Part shown: positions 7,764 through 15,267 of the stretch, piece by piece
Position numbering within the stretch: position 1 is the first letter of the stretch
Layout: each line of letters starts with the position of its first letter
From: Oscillospiraceae bacterium
GTDB taxonomy: Bacteria > Bacillota > Clostridia > Oscillospirales > Acutalibacteraceae
Direction: 5' to 3'
DNA: 47,905 bases
NCBI GenBank assembly: GCA_019422905.1
Contig: JAHZCM010000003.1
Span: 1-47,905 of the forward strand
Position numbers and translations under genes: made by a program
Notes under the pieces: generated by a model
Told to the model about the DNA's origin: nothing
Seen by the model: the letters and a program-made list of their open reading frames with translations, nothing else
Database searches by the model: none

Positions 7764-8189
7764 TCAGTTTGAATCCTTGTACCGTCCTGTGTTGATTTCC
7801 GAGAAGGTATCGTCCTCTCTCCGACGGGTCGGCTGCGGCTTATTCGGCCTGCGCTCCTCCTGTGCGGGCCGCTGCACGCGCTTGATGACCGGCCGCTTCA
7901 GATACACGGTAAAGAGGCTCAGGATGAAAAAGGCGGCAAAGGGAATAAAGACATACAGGCAGGTAAACAGCTTGACGTCATCGAGTACAAATTTATAGAA
8001 GAAATAGATACACACACCCGCGCAGATGGCAAGCGCCGAAAACACATAGACGAGCGGCGAGAGATAGACATTCGAAATGCCGCCGCAGCGCGGGCATTTG
8101 TATTCGCCTTCGCGCTTCAGCTTCCACGTGCGGATCAGATTCACATGCTTTTTGCAATACGGACATGTCGGAATACCAAAATACTGCAT
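7764..8189 (-). CDS. Zinc-ribbon membrane protein of unknown function
   Basis: The 141-residue product begins MQYFGIPTCPYCKKHVN at an ATG (8187-8189) behind AAGGAAGG. The start chosen skips an upstream in-frame extension that overlaps remB. A CPYC...CPRC pair about 23 residues apart forms a treble-clef-like zinc ribbon at the N-terminus. Two hydrophobic segments follow (about residues 48-68 and 75-98), and then a basic, proline- and arginine-rich cytoplasmic tail with RRREDD. The layout resembles the CxxC-x20-CxxC family of small zinc proteins in Clostridia. It starts 19 bases after remB and is probably co-transcribed with it. The function is unknown. Confidence 0.75.
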   Translation of the reverse strand: MQYFGIPTCPYCKKHVNLIRTWKLKREGEYKCPRCGGISNVYLSPLVYVFSALAICAGVCIYFFYKFVLDDVKLFTCLYVFIPFAAFFILSLFTVYLKRPVIKRVQRPAQEERRPNKPQPTRRREDDTFSEINTGRYKDSN

Positions 8190-8208
8190 AGACGAGGCTT
8201 CCTTCCTT

Positions 8209-8517
8209 TCAATTCTTCGTTTTGGCAGAGCTTTTTCGCGGCCTTTCAAACGGGATGCCGCCAAGCTCCGATTTGGAGCGCTTTAAAAGCGTCGCCGGTG
8301 CGATCTGGGTGATATAAACGCGCTTGCCGCAGACAAAATCCCGGCAGACAACGATGGAACGGGGCAGGTCGTAGCAGACGTCCTCCACGAGGTTCTCCTG
8401 CTGGGCACGCCGGAGGAAATCCCGTGTTGCGCCCGATACCGTCGTGTTTTCCAAATCAAAAATACCGATTATATCTTCCCCGCGCACAACGACGCCGAGA
8501 CCGAGATGGATATACAC
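8209..8517 (-). CDS. remB: DUF370 regulator RemB (YaaB)
   Basis: This 102-residue protein starts at GTG (8515-8517) after an AGGGGGATC site. The sequence MYIHLGLGVVVRGEDIIGIF, then NTTVSGATRDFL, CYDLPRSIVVC, VYITQIAPATLLKR is the hallmark of the DUF370 family. Family members RemA and RemB act as small DNA-binding regulators of matrix genes in Bacillus, and RemB is encoded between recF and gyrB there too, as here. The last 20 residues (GIPFERPRKSSAKTKN) are a basic tail beyond the conserved part. Position and motifs make the family secure; the regulatory targets in this organism are unknown. Confidence 0.9.
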   Translation of the reverse strand: MYIHLGLGVVVRGEDIIGIFDLENTTVSGATRDFLRRAQQENLVEDVCYDLPRSIVVCRDFVCGKRVYITQIAPATLLKRSKSELGGIPFERPRKSSAKTKN

Positions 8518-8580
8518 GCGGATCCCCCTTTTAGTATGCTGCTTTTACGGCCGCAGAACGGCCTTTGATAGATAAAAAAT

Positions 8581-8586
8581 AGTATA
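8581..8586 (-). promoter_or_regulatory. Possible remB promoter -10 element
   Basis: TATACT on the minus strand lies 63 bases before the remB start. The matching -35 (TGTACG at 17 bases) is weak, and a GC-rich hairpin (CCCCG...CGGGG) after recF lies just upstream. Confidence 0.4.
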
Positions 8587-8631
8587 ACACAATTTTTCCC
8601 CGCCGTACAGACGGGGAATATAAACTGTTTC

Positions 8632-9735
8632 TTAATTTTTCAGCGCGCCGCGCTCCACGAGGAAGCCGCGCCCGCGTTCCATCAGCCGCACGGTTTCCGG
8701 ATCGCAGCAGGTGATGAAAACCTGCCTGCCCTCCAGATGGTTCAAAAGATAGTCGCGGCGGCTCATATCCAGCTCGCTCATCACGTCGTCCAGCAGAATA
8801 ACCGGACGCTCCCCCGTTTTTTCAAAGAGGATATCGGCCTCCGCCAGCTTCAGCGCCAGCACAATGCTGCGCTGCTGGCCCTGCGAGCCATAGGTGCGTG
8901 CGGAAAGGCCGTCGATCTGAATCGTAAAATCGTCGCGGTGCGGCCCGGCGGATGTAAAGCCCATGCGGACGTCGGTTTCCCGGTTGCCTTTCAGCGCCGC
9001 GAAGAAACGCGCGGCAAGCTCCTCCTGCGTGTCCGCGTCCTGAAACGGCGCATAGGAGAAGGTAACCGCCTCTTTTTCCTTGGCGATCCCCGCGTAAATT
9101 TCCGCGGCGGCCGGCGCCAGCGTGCGGCAAAACGCGATGCGCTCCAAAATAACCTGCGTGCCGAACAGAATCAGCCGCTCATCCCAGATATCCAGCGTAT
9201 CGCGCAGCTCGGGATGGCGCGGGATGTCCTTCAATAGCGCGTTGCGCTGCAGGAGCGCCTTGTTGTAATTGGTGAGCACACGGGCAAAGGCCGGCTTCGC
9301 CTGGCACAGCGCACCGTCTATAAACGCGCGCCGCCGGGCAGGGCCCTCCTTGACAAGCAGCAGATGCTCCGGCGAAAAGATCACCGCGCAGAATTTGCCG
9401 ACAAGCGCGGAGCCCGTCTTTTTTTCCACACCGTTGATCACGCTCTGCCGCCGCCCGCTTTTAAACAACAGCTTCAGCTCCTGCTCGCGCCCCTCGGTGA
9501 AGAGCGTCATCGAAAGCGCGGCGGATTCGGCGTTTTTGCCGTTTACAAGCCGGGGCAGCTCGCCGTCCCTTGTGCCGCGGAACGAATGCCCGCCGGTAAA
9601 AAGCCAGATGGATTCGAGCAGGTTCGTTTTCCCCTGCGCATTGCTGCCGAAAATCACGTTGATCGTATCGCAGGGGAAAATTTCCCCGTTCTCTAAATTT
9701 CGAAAATTTTCAAAGCCAAGACGCGTTACGTTCAC
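8632..9735 (-). CDS. recF: DNA replication/repair protein RecF
   Basis: The 367-residue RecF is an SMC-like ATPase that loads RecA at gaps with RecO and RecR. Walker A is GSNAQGKTN (30-38). The ABC signature is YGSQGQQRSIVLALKLAE and Walker B is PVILLDDVMSELD, followed by the D-loop and a QVFITCCD switch strand. The start is a GTG (9733-9735), three bases past the yaaA stop, with a GGAGAG site inside yaaA, so the two are translationally coupled. Length is normal for the family. It closes the dnaA-dnaN-yaaA-recF operon; a GC hairpin without a T-run follows. Confidence 0.97.
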   Translation of the reverse strand: MNVTRLGFENFRNLENGEIFPCDTINVIFGSNAQGKTNLLESIWLFTGGHSFRGTRDGELPRLVNGKNAESAALSMTLFTEGREQELKLLFKSGRRQSVINGVEKKTGSALVGKFCAVIFSPEHLLLVKEGPARRRAFIDGALCQAKPAFARVLTNYNKALLQRNALLKDIPRHPELRDTLDIWDERLILFGTQVILERIAFCRTLAPAAAEIYAGIAKEKEAVTFSYAPFQDADTQEELAARFFAALKGNRETDVRMGFTSAGPHRDDFTIQIDGLSARTYGSQGQQRSIVLALKLAEADILFEKTGERPVILLDDVMSELDMSRRDYLLNHLEGRQVFITCCDPETVRLMERGRGFLVERGALKN

Positions 9736-9738
9736 GGT

Positions 9739-9960
9739 TCAGCTCTCCGCCGCCTGCACGGTATAGCGGATTCCGTTGTATTCGGCAAAATCGCCGTCGC
9801 GCATCTTTTTGCCGCGCATTGTGCAGATTTCGCCGTTGACCGCAACCTCTCCGTTCTGAATCACAAATTTTGCCTGCCCGCCTGTGTCGAGCGCGCCGCC
9901 CAGCTTCAAAAGCGCATCCAGCCGGATAAATTCGGTCGTAATCTGAATGATTTCGTTCAT
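9739..9960 (-). CDS. yaaA: S4-domain RNA-binding protein YaaA/RlbA
   Basis: A 73-residue protein made almost entirely of one S4 RNA-binding domain: IRLDALLKLGGALDTGGQAK followed by VNGEICTMRGKKMRDGDF and a short C-terminal strand. The same gene sits between dnaN and recF throughout Firmicutes. Members of the family have been linked to ribosome biogenesis. The ATG follows GGAAGGAAGGG. It begins 83 bases after dnaN, beyond a 12-bp hairpin, and is coupled to recF downstream. Confidence 0.9.
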   Translation of the reverse strand: MNEIIQITTEFIRLDALLKLGGALDTGGQAKFVIQNGEVAVNGEICTMRGKKMRDGDFAEYNGIRYTVQAAES

Positions 9961-9986
9961 GGAGCCCTTCCTTCCGTTGCAAATGG

Positions 9987-10030
9987 TGTTTCACAGCGCT
10001 GTTTCTCGTCCAAGGACACGCTGTGAAACA
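9987..10030. repeat. Perfect 12-bp inverted repeat between dnaN and yaaA (parS half-sites)
   Basis: TGTTTCACAGCG (9987-9998) and CGCTGTGAAACA (10019-10030) form a perfect stem with a 20-base loop. The outer 8 bases of each arm are exactly the two halves of parS (TGTTTCAC and GTGAAACA), separated by 28 bases. No T-run follows on the minus strand, so it is not a normal terminator. Confidence 0.75.
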
Positions 10031-10043
10031 TTTTGTTGTGTGC

Positions 10044-11150
10044 CTATATCTCGCTGCGCAGACGGACCGGCAGAACAAGAAAGGAGAAGGAATCGCCTTC
10101 CTTCGGCAGAATCAGCATCGGGCTGATCGGCCCGCCCAATTCCATGCGCACCTCGTCGCATTCGGCGCTGCGGAGCGCATCCAGCAGATATTTGTTGTTG
10201 AAACCAATTTCCAGCGGCTCGCCGGAAATTTTTGCTTCGATCTGATCGTTTGCCCGCCCCATCGTAGTGGTGCAGAGCAATTTTACGGTGTCCTCCCCGA
10301 AAACACAGCGTACCGGGCTTTTCAGCCGGTCTGTGATCAGCAGGGAAACGCGCTCCACGCTGTCGATCAGTGTGCGCGTCGAGACGACGACCTGCGTTTT
10401 TTTATCCTTTGGAAGCGCCGCGCGGTAATCGAGAAATTCGCCTTCGAGCAGGGCGGAAAGCACGGTGTAGTTATCGATTTTAAACAGAATGTGGCGGCGG
10501 CTCGGGCAGATTTCCACGTCGCCTTCGTCGTCCTTCAGGAGCTTGAGCACTTCGCTGAGTGTCTTTCCGGGAACGACAAAATCGAGTTCGCCGTCGAATT
10601 GAATGGCCTCGCGGCGCAGGGCCAGCCGGTAGCCGTCTACGGAAACGACGTCGAGTATATTGTCCTGAATTTTAAACAGGCTTCCTTGGTGGATTGGCTT
10701 TGCATTGGAGTCCGCGACGGCGAAAAGCGTTTGGCGGATCATGCTTTTTAACACGTTTGCGGGTAGCTTGACCGTATCGGTGTCGGTGATTTTTGGGAAT
10801 TCCGGGAATTCGGCGGCGTCCATGCCGATGATGGTGAAGCAGCTGACGCCGGAGGTGATGGTCGCCGTGTTGCGGTCGTCCGTTTCGATGGTGACGTCGT
10901 CGGCCGGGGATTTCCGGACGATTTCGGAAAACAGCTTTGCGGTCAGGATGATGGCGCCCGGCTCGGAAATGACGGCGGGCAGTTCTGTCTGCATGCCGAT
11001 TTCGAGGTCGTAGGCGGAGAGAATGATTTTTTCCACATCGCTGCGGATGAGGATGCCTTCAAGTGCGGGGATGGAGGTTTTGGTGGAAACGGCGCGCTGT
11101 AAATTGCTGACCGCTTCGGTGAGTATGCGTTTGTCTATTGTCAGCTTCAT
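10044..11150 (-). CDS. dnaN: DNA polymerase III beta subunit (sliding clamp)
   Basis: The 368-residue clamp forms a dimeric ring that tethers polymerase III to DNA. The N-terminus MKLTIDKRILTEAVSNLQRA and the internal SIPALEGI, YDLEIGM, TAKLFSEIVRK and VDGYRLALRR stretches are typical of the three-domain clamp. The C-terminus is expected to end with the P-M-x-x conserved segment; here the closing strand reads PISPMLILP, then LVLPVRLRSEI. The ATG follows AAGGAG. It is the second gene of the dnaA operon, separated from dnaA by a 364-base AT-rich region with DnaA-box-like sites. Length and start are normal. Confidence 0.97.
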   Translation of the reverse strand: MKLTIDKRILTEAVSNLQRAVSTKTSIPALEGILIRSDVEKIILSAYDLEIGMQTELPAVISEPGAIILTAKLFSEIVRKSPADDVTIETDDRNTATITSGVSCFTIIGMDAAEFPEFPKITDTDTVKLPANVLKSMIRQTLFAVADSNAKPIHQGSLFKIQDNILDVVSVDGYRLALRREAIQFDGELDFVVPGKTLSEVLKLLKDDEGDVEICPSRRHILFKIDNYTVLSALLEGEFLDYRAALPKDKKTQVVVSTRTLIDSVERVSLLITDRLKSPVRCVFGEDTVKLLCTTTMGRANDQIEAKISGEPLEIGFNNKYLLDALRSAECDEVRMELGGPISPMLILPKEGDSFSFLVLPVRLRSEI

Positions 11151-11257
11151 GGTTTTTCTCCTTTTTAGGGGTTGTGGGGTACTTTTGTTTTCGTGTGTGC
11201 GTTTTTCGGTTTGGGTGGAAAAGACGCTGTGTGAAATGCGCTTCGGCGGGCCGAAGG

Positions 11258-11450
11258 CTTTTTTATATATTTTTTTATATATTTAATTTAGCAGTAGCCG
11301 TAGGGGGTGTGGATTTGTGGGAAATTTTTGAAAGTGGCTTTCGTCCGCGAAAAAATGCGGAAAAATTTTTCAATTTTTTCTGTGGATGAAATGTGGACAA
11401 TGTGGAAAGAAATTTCTATTCCACAAGACGGTTGAAAACTCTGTGTGAAA
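11258..11450. other. Putative oriC element: AT-rich unwinding tract plus DnaA-box cluster
   Basis: The dnaA-dnaN gap holds a 32-base pure A/T tract (11259-11290), preceded by a GC hairpin (CTTCGG/CCGAAG, 11241-11256). Then follow several TTATCCACA-like 9-mers on the minus strand, read on the plus strand as TGTGGATTT (11308), TGTGGGAAA (11316), TGTGGATGA (11381), TGTGGACAA (11392) and TGTGGAAAG (11401). TATTCCACA is at 11417 and TGTGTGAAA at 11442. Most differ from consensus at one to three positions. Firmicutes origins commonly place the unwinding element and a box cluster in this gap. The exact start of synthesis cannot be seen. Confidence 0.7.
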
Positions 11451-11514
11451 TGTTGAAAATTTGTTTATGAATTCGTGGAAAACCGTTTTGGCGGTTGAAG
11501 CTTTAAACAGAAGC

Positions 11515-12816
11515 TCAACGGTCGCGGATATTTTTGATGATGTCGCTGACCGTGGCCTTTGTGACGGGGTCTTTCAGGGACTTTTCTTCGATCTGCTGGA
11601 TCGCATAGACGACGGTGGAGTGGTCGCGGCCACCGAACTCCTTGCCGATCTCGACCATCGGCATCTGCGTGATTTCACGGACGATGTACATGGAGATCTG
11701 CCGGGCGAAGGAGATATTTGCGTTGCGCTTGGAGGATTTGATATCTTCGGGCGATACGCCGTAGGTGCGGCCGACCTCCTCAATGATTTTTTCGACCGTT
11801 ACGGGCGTCGGCTGGTCGTTGTTGACGATATCGCTGATGGCGCGCTGCGCGGTATTGACCGTCGGGGTTGCGCCCTCGACAAGGTGGATGGCCTTGAGCT
11901 TTTTGACGGTGCCCTCCAGTTGGCGGATGTTGCTCTTGAGCTTGACCGCGATGAATTCGCAGACGCTGTCCGGCATGTTGATGCCGACAAGCTCGGCCTT
12001 GCGCTTGATGATCGCCATGCGCGTTTCGAAATCCGGCGGCTGCACGTCGGCGGTGAGGCCCCACTCAAAGCGGGTTTTCAGACGGTCTTCCAGCGTGGCG
12101 ATATCGCGCGGCGGCCGGTCGCTCGTCAGAACGATCTGCTTTTTGGATTCGTACAGCGTGTTAAAGGTGTGGAAAAATTCCTCCTGCGTCGATTCCTTGC
12201 CGGCGATAAACTGGATATCGTCGATGAGCAGCGCATCGGCCTTGCGGTATTTTTCGCGGAAGCCCGCCGTGGTACCGGCGCGGATGGCTTCAATCAGCTC
12301 GTTGGCAAACTGGTCGCCCTTGACGTAGATGATGTTCTTCTCCGGAAAATTTTTCTTCAGCTCGTGGCCGACGGCATTGAGCAGGTGCGTCTTGCCGAGG
12401 CCGGAATTGCCGTAGATAAAAAGCGGATTGTAGTTTTTGGCCGGCTCCTTGGCCACATAACGGCAGGCGGCGCAGGCAAACTTGTTGGAGCTGCCCTCGA
12501 TAAAGGTTTCAAACGTGTACTCGTACTCGTCGTCGTCCTCCACCTTTTCCTTTTCTTTCTTTTCCATCGGCGTAATCAGCTTATAGGTGATCGTCGGGCC
12601 GAAAATGCCCTGAATCGCATCGTTCAGATATTTGTGGAAGCCGCGCTCGATCGTGGCCTTATGAAATTCGTTCGGCGCCTGGATGATCGCGATGCCCTGC
12701 TCAAAGTCAAGCGAAATCGGCGTGAGCTTGCTGAACCACATGTTGTAGCTTACATCTGTAACCTTGGATTTGCAGTCGCCGAGGATTAAATCCCATGCCT
12801 CAAAGAATGATTCCAT
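11515..12816 (-). CDS. dnaA: Chromosomal replication initiator DnaA
   Basis: This 433-residue AAA+ initiator begins at ATG 12814-12816 (MESFFEAWDLILGDCKSK), chosen because family similarity starts there and a GGGAAACAGGAA site precedes it. Domain I spans about 1-80. An acidic linker (EKKEKEKVEDDDEYEY) is domain II. The ATPase has Walker A GNSGLGKTH (136-144), Walker B LLIDDIQF (196-203) and the sensor/arginine-finger segment TLEDRLKTRFEWGL. Domain IV contains the DNA-recognition signature GGRDHSTVV (395-403). It heads the dnaA-dnaN-yaaA-recF operon. Its own promoter overlaps a DnaA-box-like site and its leader contains a Noc-box-like palindrome, both pointing to feedback from origin proteins. 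Confidence 0.98.
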   Translation of the reverse strand: MESFFEAWDLILGDCKSKVTDVSYNMWFSKLTPISLDFEQGIAIIQAPNEFHKATIERGFHKYLNDAIQGIFGPTITYKLITPMEKKEKEKVEDDDEYEYTFETFIEGSSNKFACAACRYVAKEPAKNYNPLFIYGNSGLGKTHLLNAVGHELKKNFPEKNIIYVKGDQFANELIEAIRAGTTAGFREKYRKADALLIDDIQFIAGKESTQEEFFHTFNTLYESKKQIVLTSDRPPRDIATLEDRLKTRFEWGLTADVQPPDFETRMAIIKRKAELVGINMPDSVCEFIAVKLKSNIRQLEGTVKKLKAIHLVEGATPTVNTAQRAISDIVNNDQPTPVTVEKIIEEVGRTYGVSPEDIKSSKRNANISFARQISMYIVREITQMPMVEIGKEFGGRDHSTVVYAIQQIEEKSLKDPVTKATVSDIIKNIRDR

Positions 12817-12872
12817 TTCCTGTTTCCCTTTCTCCCGTGTTCTTCGGACACAGCACAAAACCACGCTGTCCC

Positions 12873-12886
12873 TTTTCCCGGGAAAT
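12873..12886. promoter_or_regulatory. Noc-binding-site-like palindrome in the dnaA leader
   Basis: TTTTCCCGGGAAAT matches the Bacillus Noc box ATTTCCCGGGAAAT at 13 of 14 positions; its central 12 bases are a perfect palindrome. It lies 57 bases upstream of the dnaA start, inside the predicted transcript. A Noc paralogue with Noc-type specificity residues is encoded at 22824-23624. Confidence 0.6.
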
Positions 12887-12938
12887 CCGTCTGAAAAACG
12901 GTACGGCCGCGTGTTTTGGCGATAAAATACTAATATAT

Positions 12939-12969
12939 AGTGTAGCACAAAATGAAGGAGTTGTCCACA
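12939..12969 (-). promoter_or_regulatory. dnaA promoter overlapping a DnaA-box-like site
   Basis: On the minus strand TGGACA (12962-12967) and TACACT (12939-12944) are 17 bases apart, 122 bases before dnaA. The plus-strand 9-mer TTGTCCACA (12961-12969), one base off the DnaA-box consensus, covers the -35, an arrangement suited to autorepression. Confidence 0.65.
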
Positions 12970-13136
12970 GGAATTCCAAGGAATGTTGAAAATTGCGCGT
13001 GGGGGAAATTGGGCGCCGGATATGTGTGTTCCGCATTTTGCGGCGCCTATATTCTGTGGCTTTGAAAAAAAGAAACGCAGGATATGGAGAGAAAAATTCC
13101 GGTAAGGTTTTTTTTACGGAAAAACCGGAAAAAAGG

Positions 13137-13166
13137 TTGACAGATTCTAAGGTTTTAAGGTATAAT
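13137..13166 (+). promoter_or_regulatory. Consensus promoter of the rpmH operon
   Basis: Perfect TTGACA (13137-13142) and TATAAT (13161-13166) hexamers with an 18-base spacer, 68 bases before rpmH. It diverges from the dnaA promoter about 170 bases away. Confidence 0.9.
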
Positions 13167-13234
13167 GCTTAACTGTAACCGACTGTATCGTTTCGGATTT
13201 TGCAAAGTAACCTCGCGAAAGGAGGGTTTTTGAT

Positions 13235-13369
13235 ATGCTGAGAACCTATCAGCCGAAGAAGCTCCACAGAAAGAAGGAGCACGGCTTCAGAAAGAGAATG
13301 TCTACACGCAACGGACGCAAGGTCCTGGCGCGTCGCAGAGCAAAGGGCAGAGCACGTTTAACTTATTGA
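13235..13369 (+). CDS. rpmH: 50S ribosomal protein L34
   Basis: A 44-residue, very basic protein starting MLRTYQPKKLHRKKEHGFRK and ending RRRAKGRARLTY, the standard L34 sequence almost throughout. ATG 13235 follows GAAAGGAGGG. It is the first gene of the plus-strand arm and is driven by a consensus promoter. L34 is universally next to rnpA and opposite dnaA in bacteria, as here. A small hairpin with a T-rich tail after the stop probably reduces read-through into rnpA. Confidence 0.97.
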   Translation: MLRTYQPKKLHRKKEHGFRKRMSTRNGRKVLARRRAKGRARLTY

Positions 13370-13382
13370 TGTATGCTTTGAG

Positions 13383-13412
13383 GGTCACCGGCGTGTGACC
13401 TTTCTTTGTTTT
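13383..13412 (+). terminator. Terminator or attenuator between rpmH and rnpA
   Basis: Six-bp stem GGTCAC/GTGACC (13383-13388, 13395-13400) with a 6-base loop, then TTTCTTTGTTTT. The stem is short, so partial termination is likely, matching the higher need for L34 than for RNase P protein. Confidence 0.65.
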
Positions 13413-13446
13413 GCGTGCCGGCGGTGCGCGCGGAAAATCGGAAATT

Positions 13447-13836
13447 ATGGATATTATTGTACCTCTGACAGAAAATTATGAATTCCGGCGCGTTTACGCG
13501 CACGGGAAAAGCGCGGTGCGCCCAACGCTCGTCGTCTATTGTATGCGCAAAAGCGGCGCTTCGCCGCGCGTCGGCATTACGGCGAGCAAAAAAATCGGCA
13601 ATGCGGTGAAGCGGAACCGTGCGCGCCGGCTGCTGCGCGAGAGCGTTCGCGCGTTGTATCCCCGGATGAAGCCGGGCTATGACGTTGTGCTGGTATCGCG
13701 CGGAAAAACGCCGTTTGTTCCCTGCAAAGCCGTCTATACGGAAATGGAAAGCGCGCTGGAAGAGCTCGGCGTGCTTGTTTCTGCAACCAAAAAAAGGGGA
13801 AAGCGCGAAAAAGCGGTTTCTTCCGAAAGCGTATGA
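13447..13836 (+). CDS. rnpA: Ribonuclease P protein component
   Basis: The 129-residue protein is the basic cofactor of the RNase P ribozyme that matures tRNA 5' ends. The start at ATG 13447 (MDIIVPLTENYEFRRVYAHGKS) fits the family N-terminus; the ribosome site is weak (CGGAAATT). The signature is VGITASKKIGNAVKRNRARR followed by LLRESVR, the RNR-type RNA-binding helix. The C-terminus is Lys/Arg rich. Its TGA overlaps the yidD ATG by four bases (ATGA). Length is at the usual 110-130. Confidence 0.94.
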   Translation: MDIIVPLTENYEFRRVYAHGKSAVRPTLVVYCMRKSGASPRVGITASKKIGNAVKRNRARRLLRESVRALYPRMKPGYDVVLVSRGKTPFVPCKAVYTEMESALEELGVLVSATKKRGKREKAVSSESV

Positions 13837-14099
13837 ATATTGTCGATATGCCGAAAAGGGCGCTGCTCGCCCTGTTTCGGCTTTACCGGAAAATCAGGCC
13901 AAGCAGTACAAGAGGCTGCTGTAAATATATTCCCACCTGTTCGCAGTACGGGATAGAGGCCGTCGAGCGGTTCGGCGCCGTAAAGGGCGGCCTGCTCGCC
14001 CTGTGGCGCATTCTGCGCTGCAATCCGTTTTCAAGGGGCGGCTATGATCCCGTGCCCGAAAAAAAGAACAAGACTAGATCCGGGAAGGATTTGATTTAA
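13833..14099 (+). CDS. yidD: Membrane protein insertion efficiency factor YidD
   Basis: An 88-residue protein with the YidD core: an amphipathic N-terminal helix (LLALFRLYRKIRP), the triad CCKYIPTCSQYGIEAVERFG, a second helix and the C-terminal RCNPFSRGGYDPVP motif. The conserved cysteines (CC...C...C) are present. It aids YidC-dependent insertion of inner membrane proteins from the membrane face. It overlaps rnpA and lies three bases before yidC, the arrangement conserved across most bacteria. Confidence 0.95.
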   Translation: MNIVDMPKRALLALFRLYRKIRPSSTRGCCKYIPTCSQYGIEAVERFGAVKGGLLALWRILRCNPFSRGGYDPVPEKKNKTRSGKDLI

Positions 14100-14102
14100 G
14101 CT

Positions 14103-15179
14103 ATGATGCAGATTTTTAATTTTTTCGGCAGCATATTCGGATATCTGCTGTGGTTCCTGTACACGATTTTTAAAAACTACGGCGTGGCGATTATTCTGTT
14201 TACGATTATCGTAAAAGCGCTGATGTTCCCCTTCTCGATCAAATCGCAGAAAAGCATGGCGGCGCAGTCGAGGCTGTCCAAGAAGCAGCAGGAGCTGCAG
14301 GCGCGCTACGGCAACGACAAAATGAAGTATAATGAAGAGCTGCAGAAGCTGTATGAAAAAGAGGGCGTCAACCCCGGCGGCGGCTGCCTGATGACCCTTC
14401 TGCCGTTCCCGATTATGCTCGGCATTTACTATTCGGTTATTTACCCGCTTTCGAATACCCTGCATGTTGCGAAGGACTCTATCGCGCAGGCCACGGATTT
14501 TATCTCGAAGATTCCCGGCGTTTCCAGCACGAGCCAGTATGTGGAGCTGGAAATCGTCAAGAATTTTTCTTCCCTGAAGGAGTACCTCACGATGTTTTCG
14601 GCGGAGGACGTCAATAAGATTGAGTCCTTCAGCAAGGGCTTTACTTTCTTCGGCCTTGACCTTCTGGCTTCGCCGAACGCATCCAGCTTTGCTTCGATGA
14701 TGTGGATCATTCCGGTTCTGGCGCTCGTTACGTATTGGGGCCAGACGTTTATCATGCAGAAGCTGCAGCCCCAACAGCAGCAGGCGGGCAGCGGCTGCAT
14801 GAAGGTCATGCTGTACGGCATGCCGCTCCTTTCCGCGTACTGGGCGTATATCATGCCCGGTGCCGTCGGATTTTACTGGATCATTTCCGCGCTGGTCGGT
14901 TTTGCGCAGTCGCTCGTGCAGCACAAGTATTATTCGCCGGAGAGAATTTCCGCGAACTCGGAGGCCAGCCGTTATGCCACGCTTTTGGAGGCGGACGAAA
15001 AGGTGCGTCCGCTGCCCGCCGATATTCAAAAGCAGATCGCGGATAAGATAGACGCCAAAAATCGGGCGCAGGCAAACCGCCAGGCGACCCAGCAGGGCAA
15101 AAAATCCGGCGGAAAGAAGTCCGGCGGCGCGCAGAAAAACAAAGGCTCTGCCTCCGACTACATGGGAAGCAAGAAATAA
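14103..15179 (+). CDS. yidC: Membrane protein insertase YidC/OxaA
   Basis: The 358-residue insertase has the short Gram-positive layout without the large periplasmic domain. The first membrane helix is at 10-25 and the next (YGVAIILFTIIVKALMFPF) leads into the cytosolic KSQKSMAAQSRL hairpin. Next comes the GGGCLMTLLPFPIMLGIYYSVI helix, an external loop, then WIIPVLALVTYWGQ, MPLLSAYWAYIMPGAVGFYWIISALVG. The C-terminal tail is lysine rich (GKKSGGKKSGGAQKNKGS), a ribosome-contacting tail typical of this clade. No lipobox is seen. Translation could begin at ATG 14103 or 14106. It follows yidD by three bases and precedes khpB. Confidence 0.95.
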   Translation: MMQIFNFFGSIFGYLLWFLYTIFKNYGVAIILFTIIVKALMFPFSIKSQKSMAAQSRLSKKQQELQARYGNDKMKYNEELQKLYEKEGVNPGGGCLMTLLPFPIMLGIYYSVIYPLSNTLHVAKDSIAQATDFISKIPGVSSTSQYVELEIVKNFSSLKEYLTMFSAEDVNKIESFSKGFTFFGLDLLASPNASSFASMMWIIPVLALVTYWGQTFIMQKLQPQQQQAGSGCMKVMLYGMPLLSAYWAYIMPGAVGFYWIISALVGFAQSLVQHKYYSPERISANSEASRYATLLEADEKVRPLPADIQKQIADKIDAKNRAQANRQATQQGKKSGGKKSGGAQKNKGSASDYMGSKK

Positions 15180-15267
15180 ATCAGCCGATTATCCCTCCTC
15201 CTTTCACTTCTTGCGGGATAAATGATATTTTTGGTATGGAAACGGAAAAGAAAGGAAGCAAAAGCAA

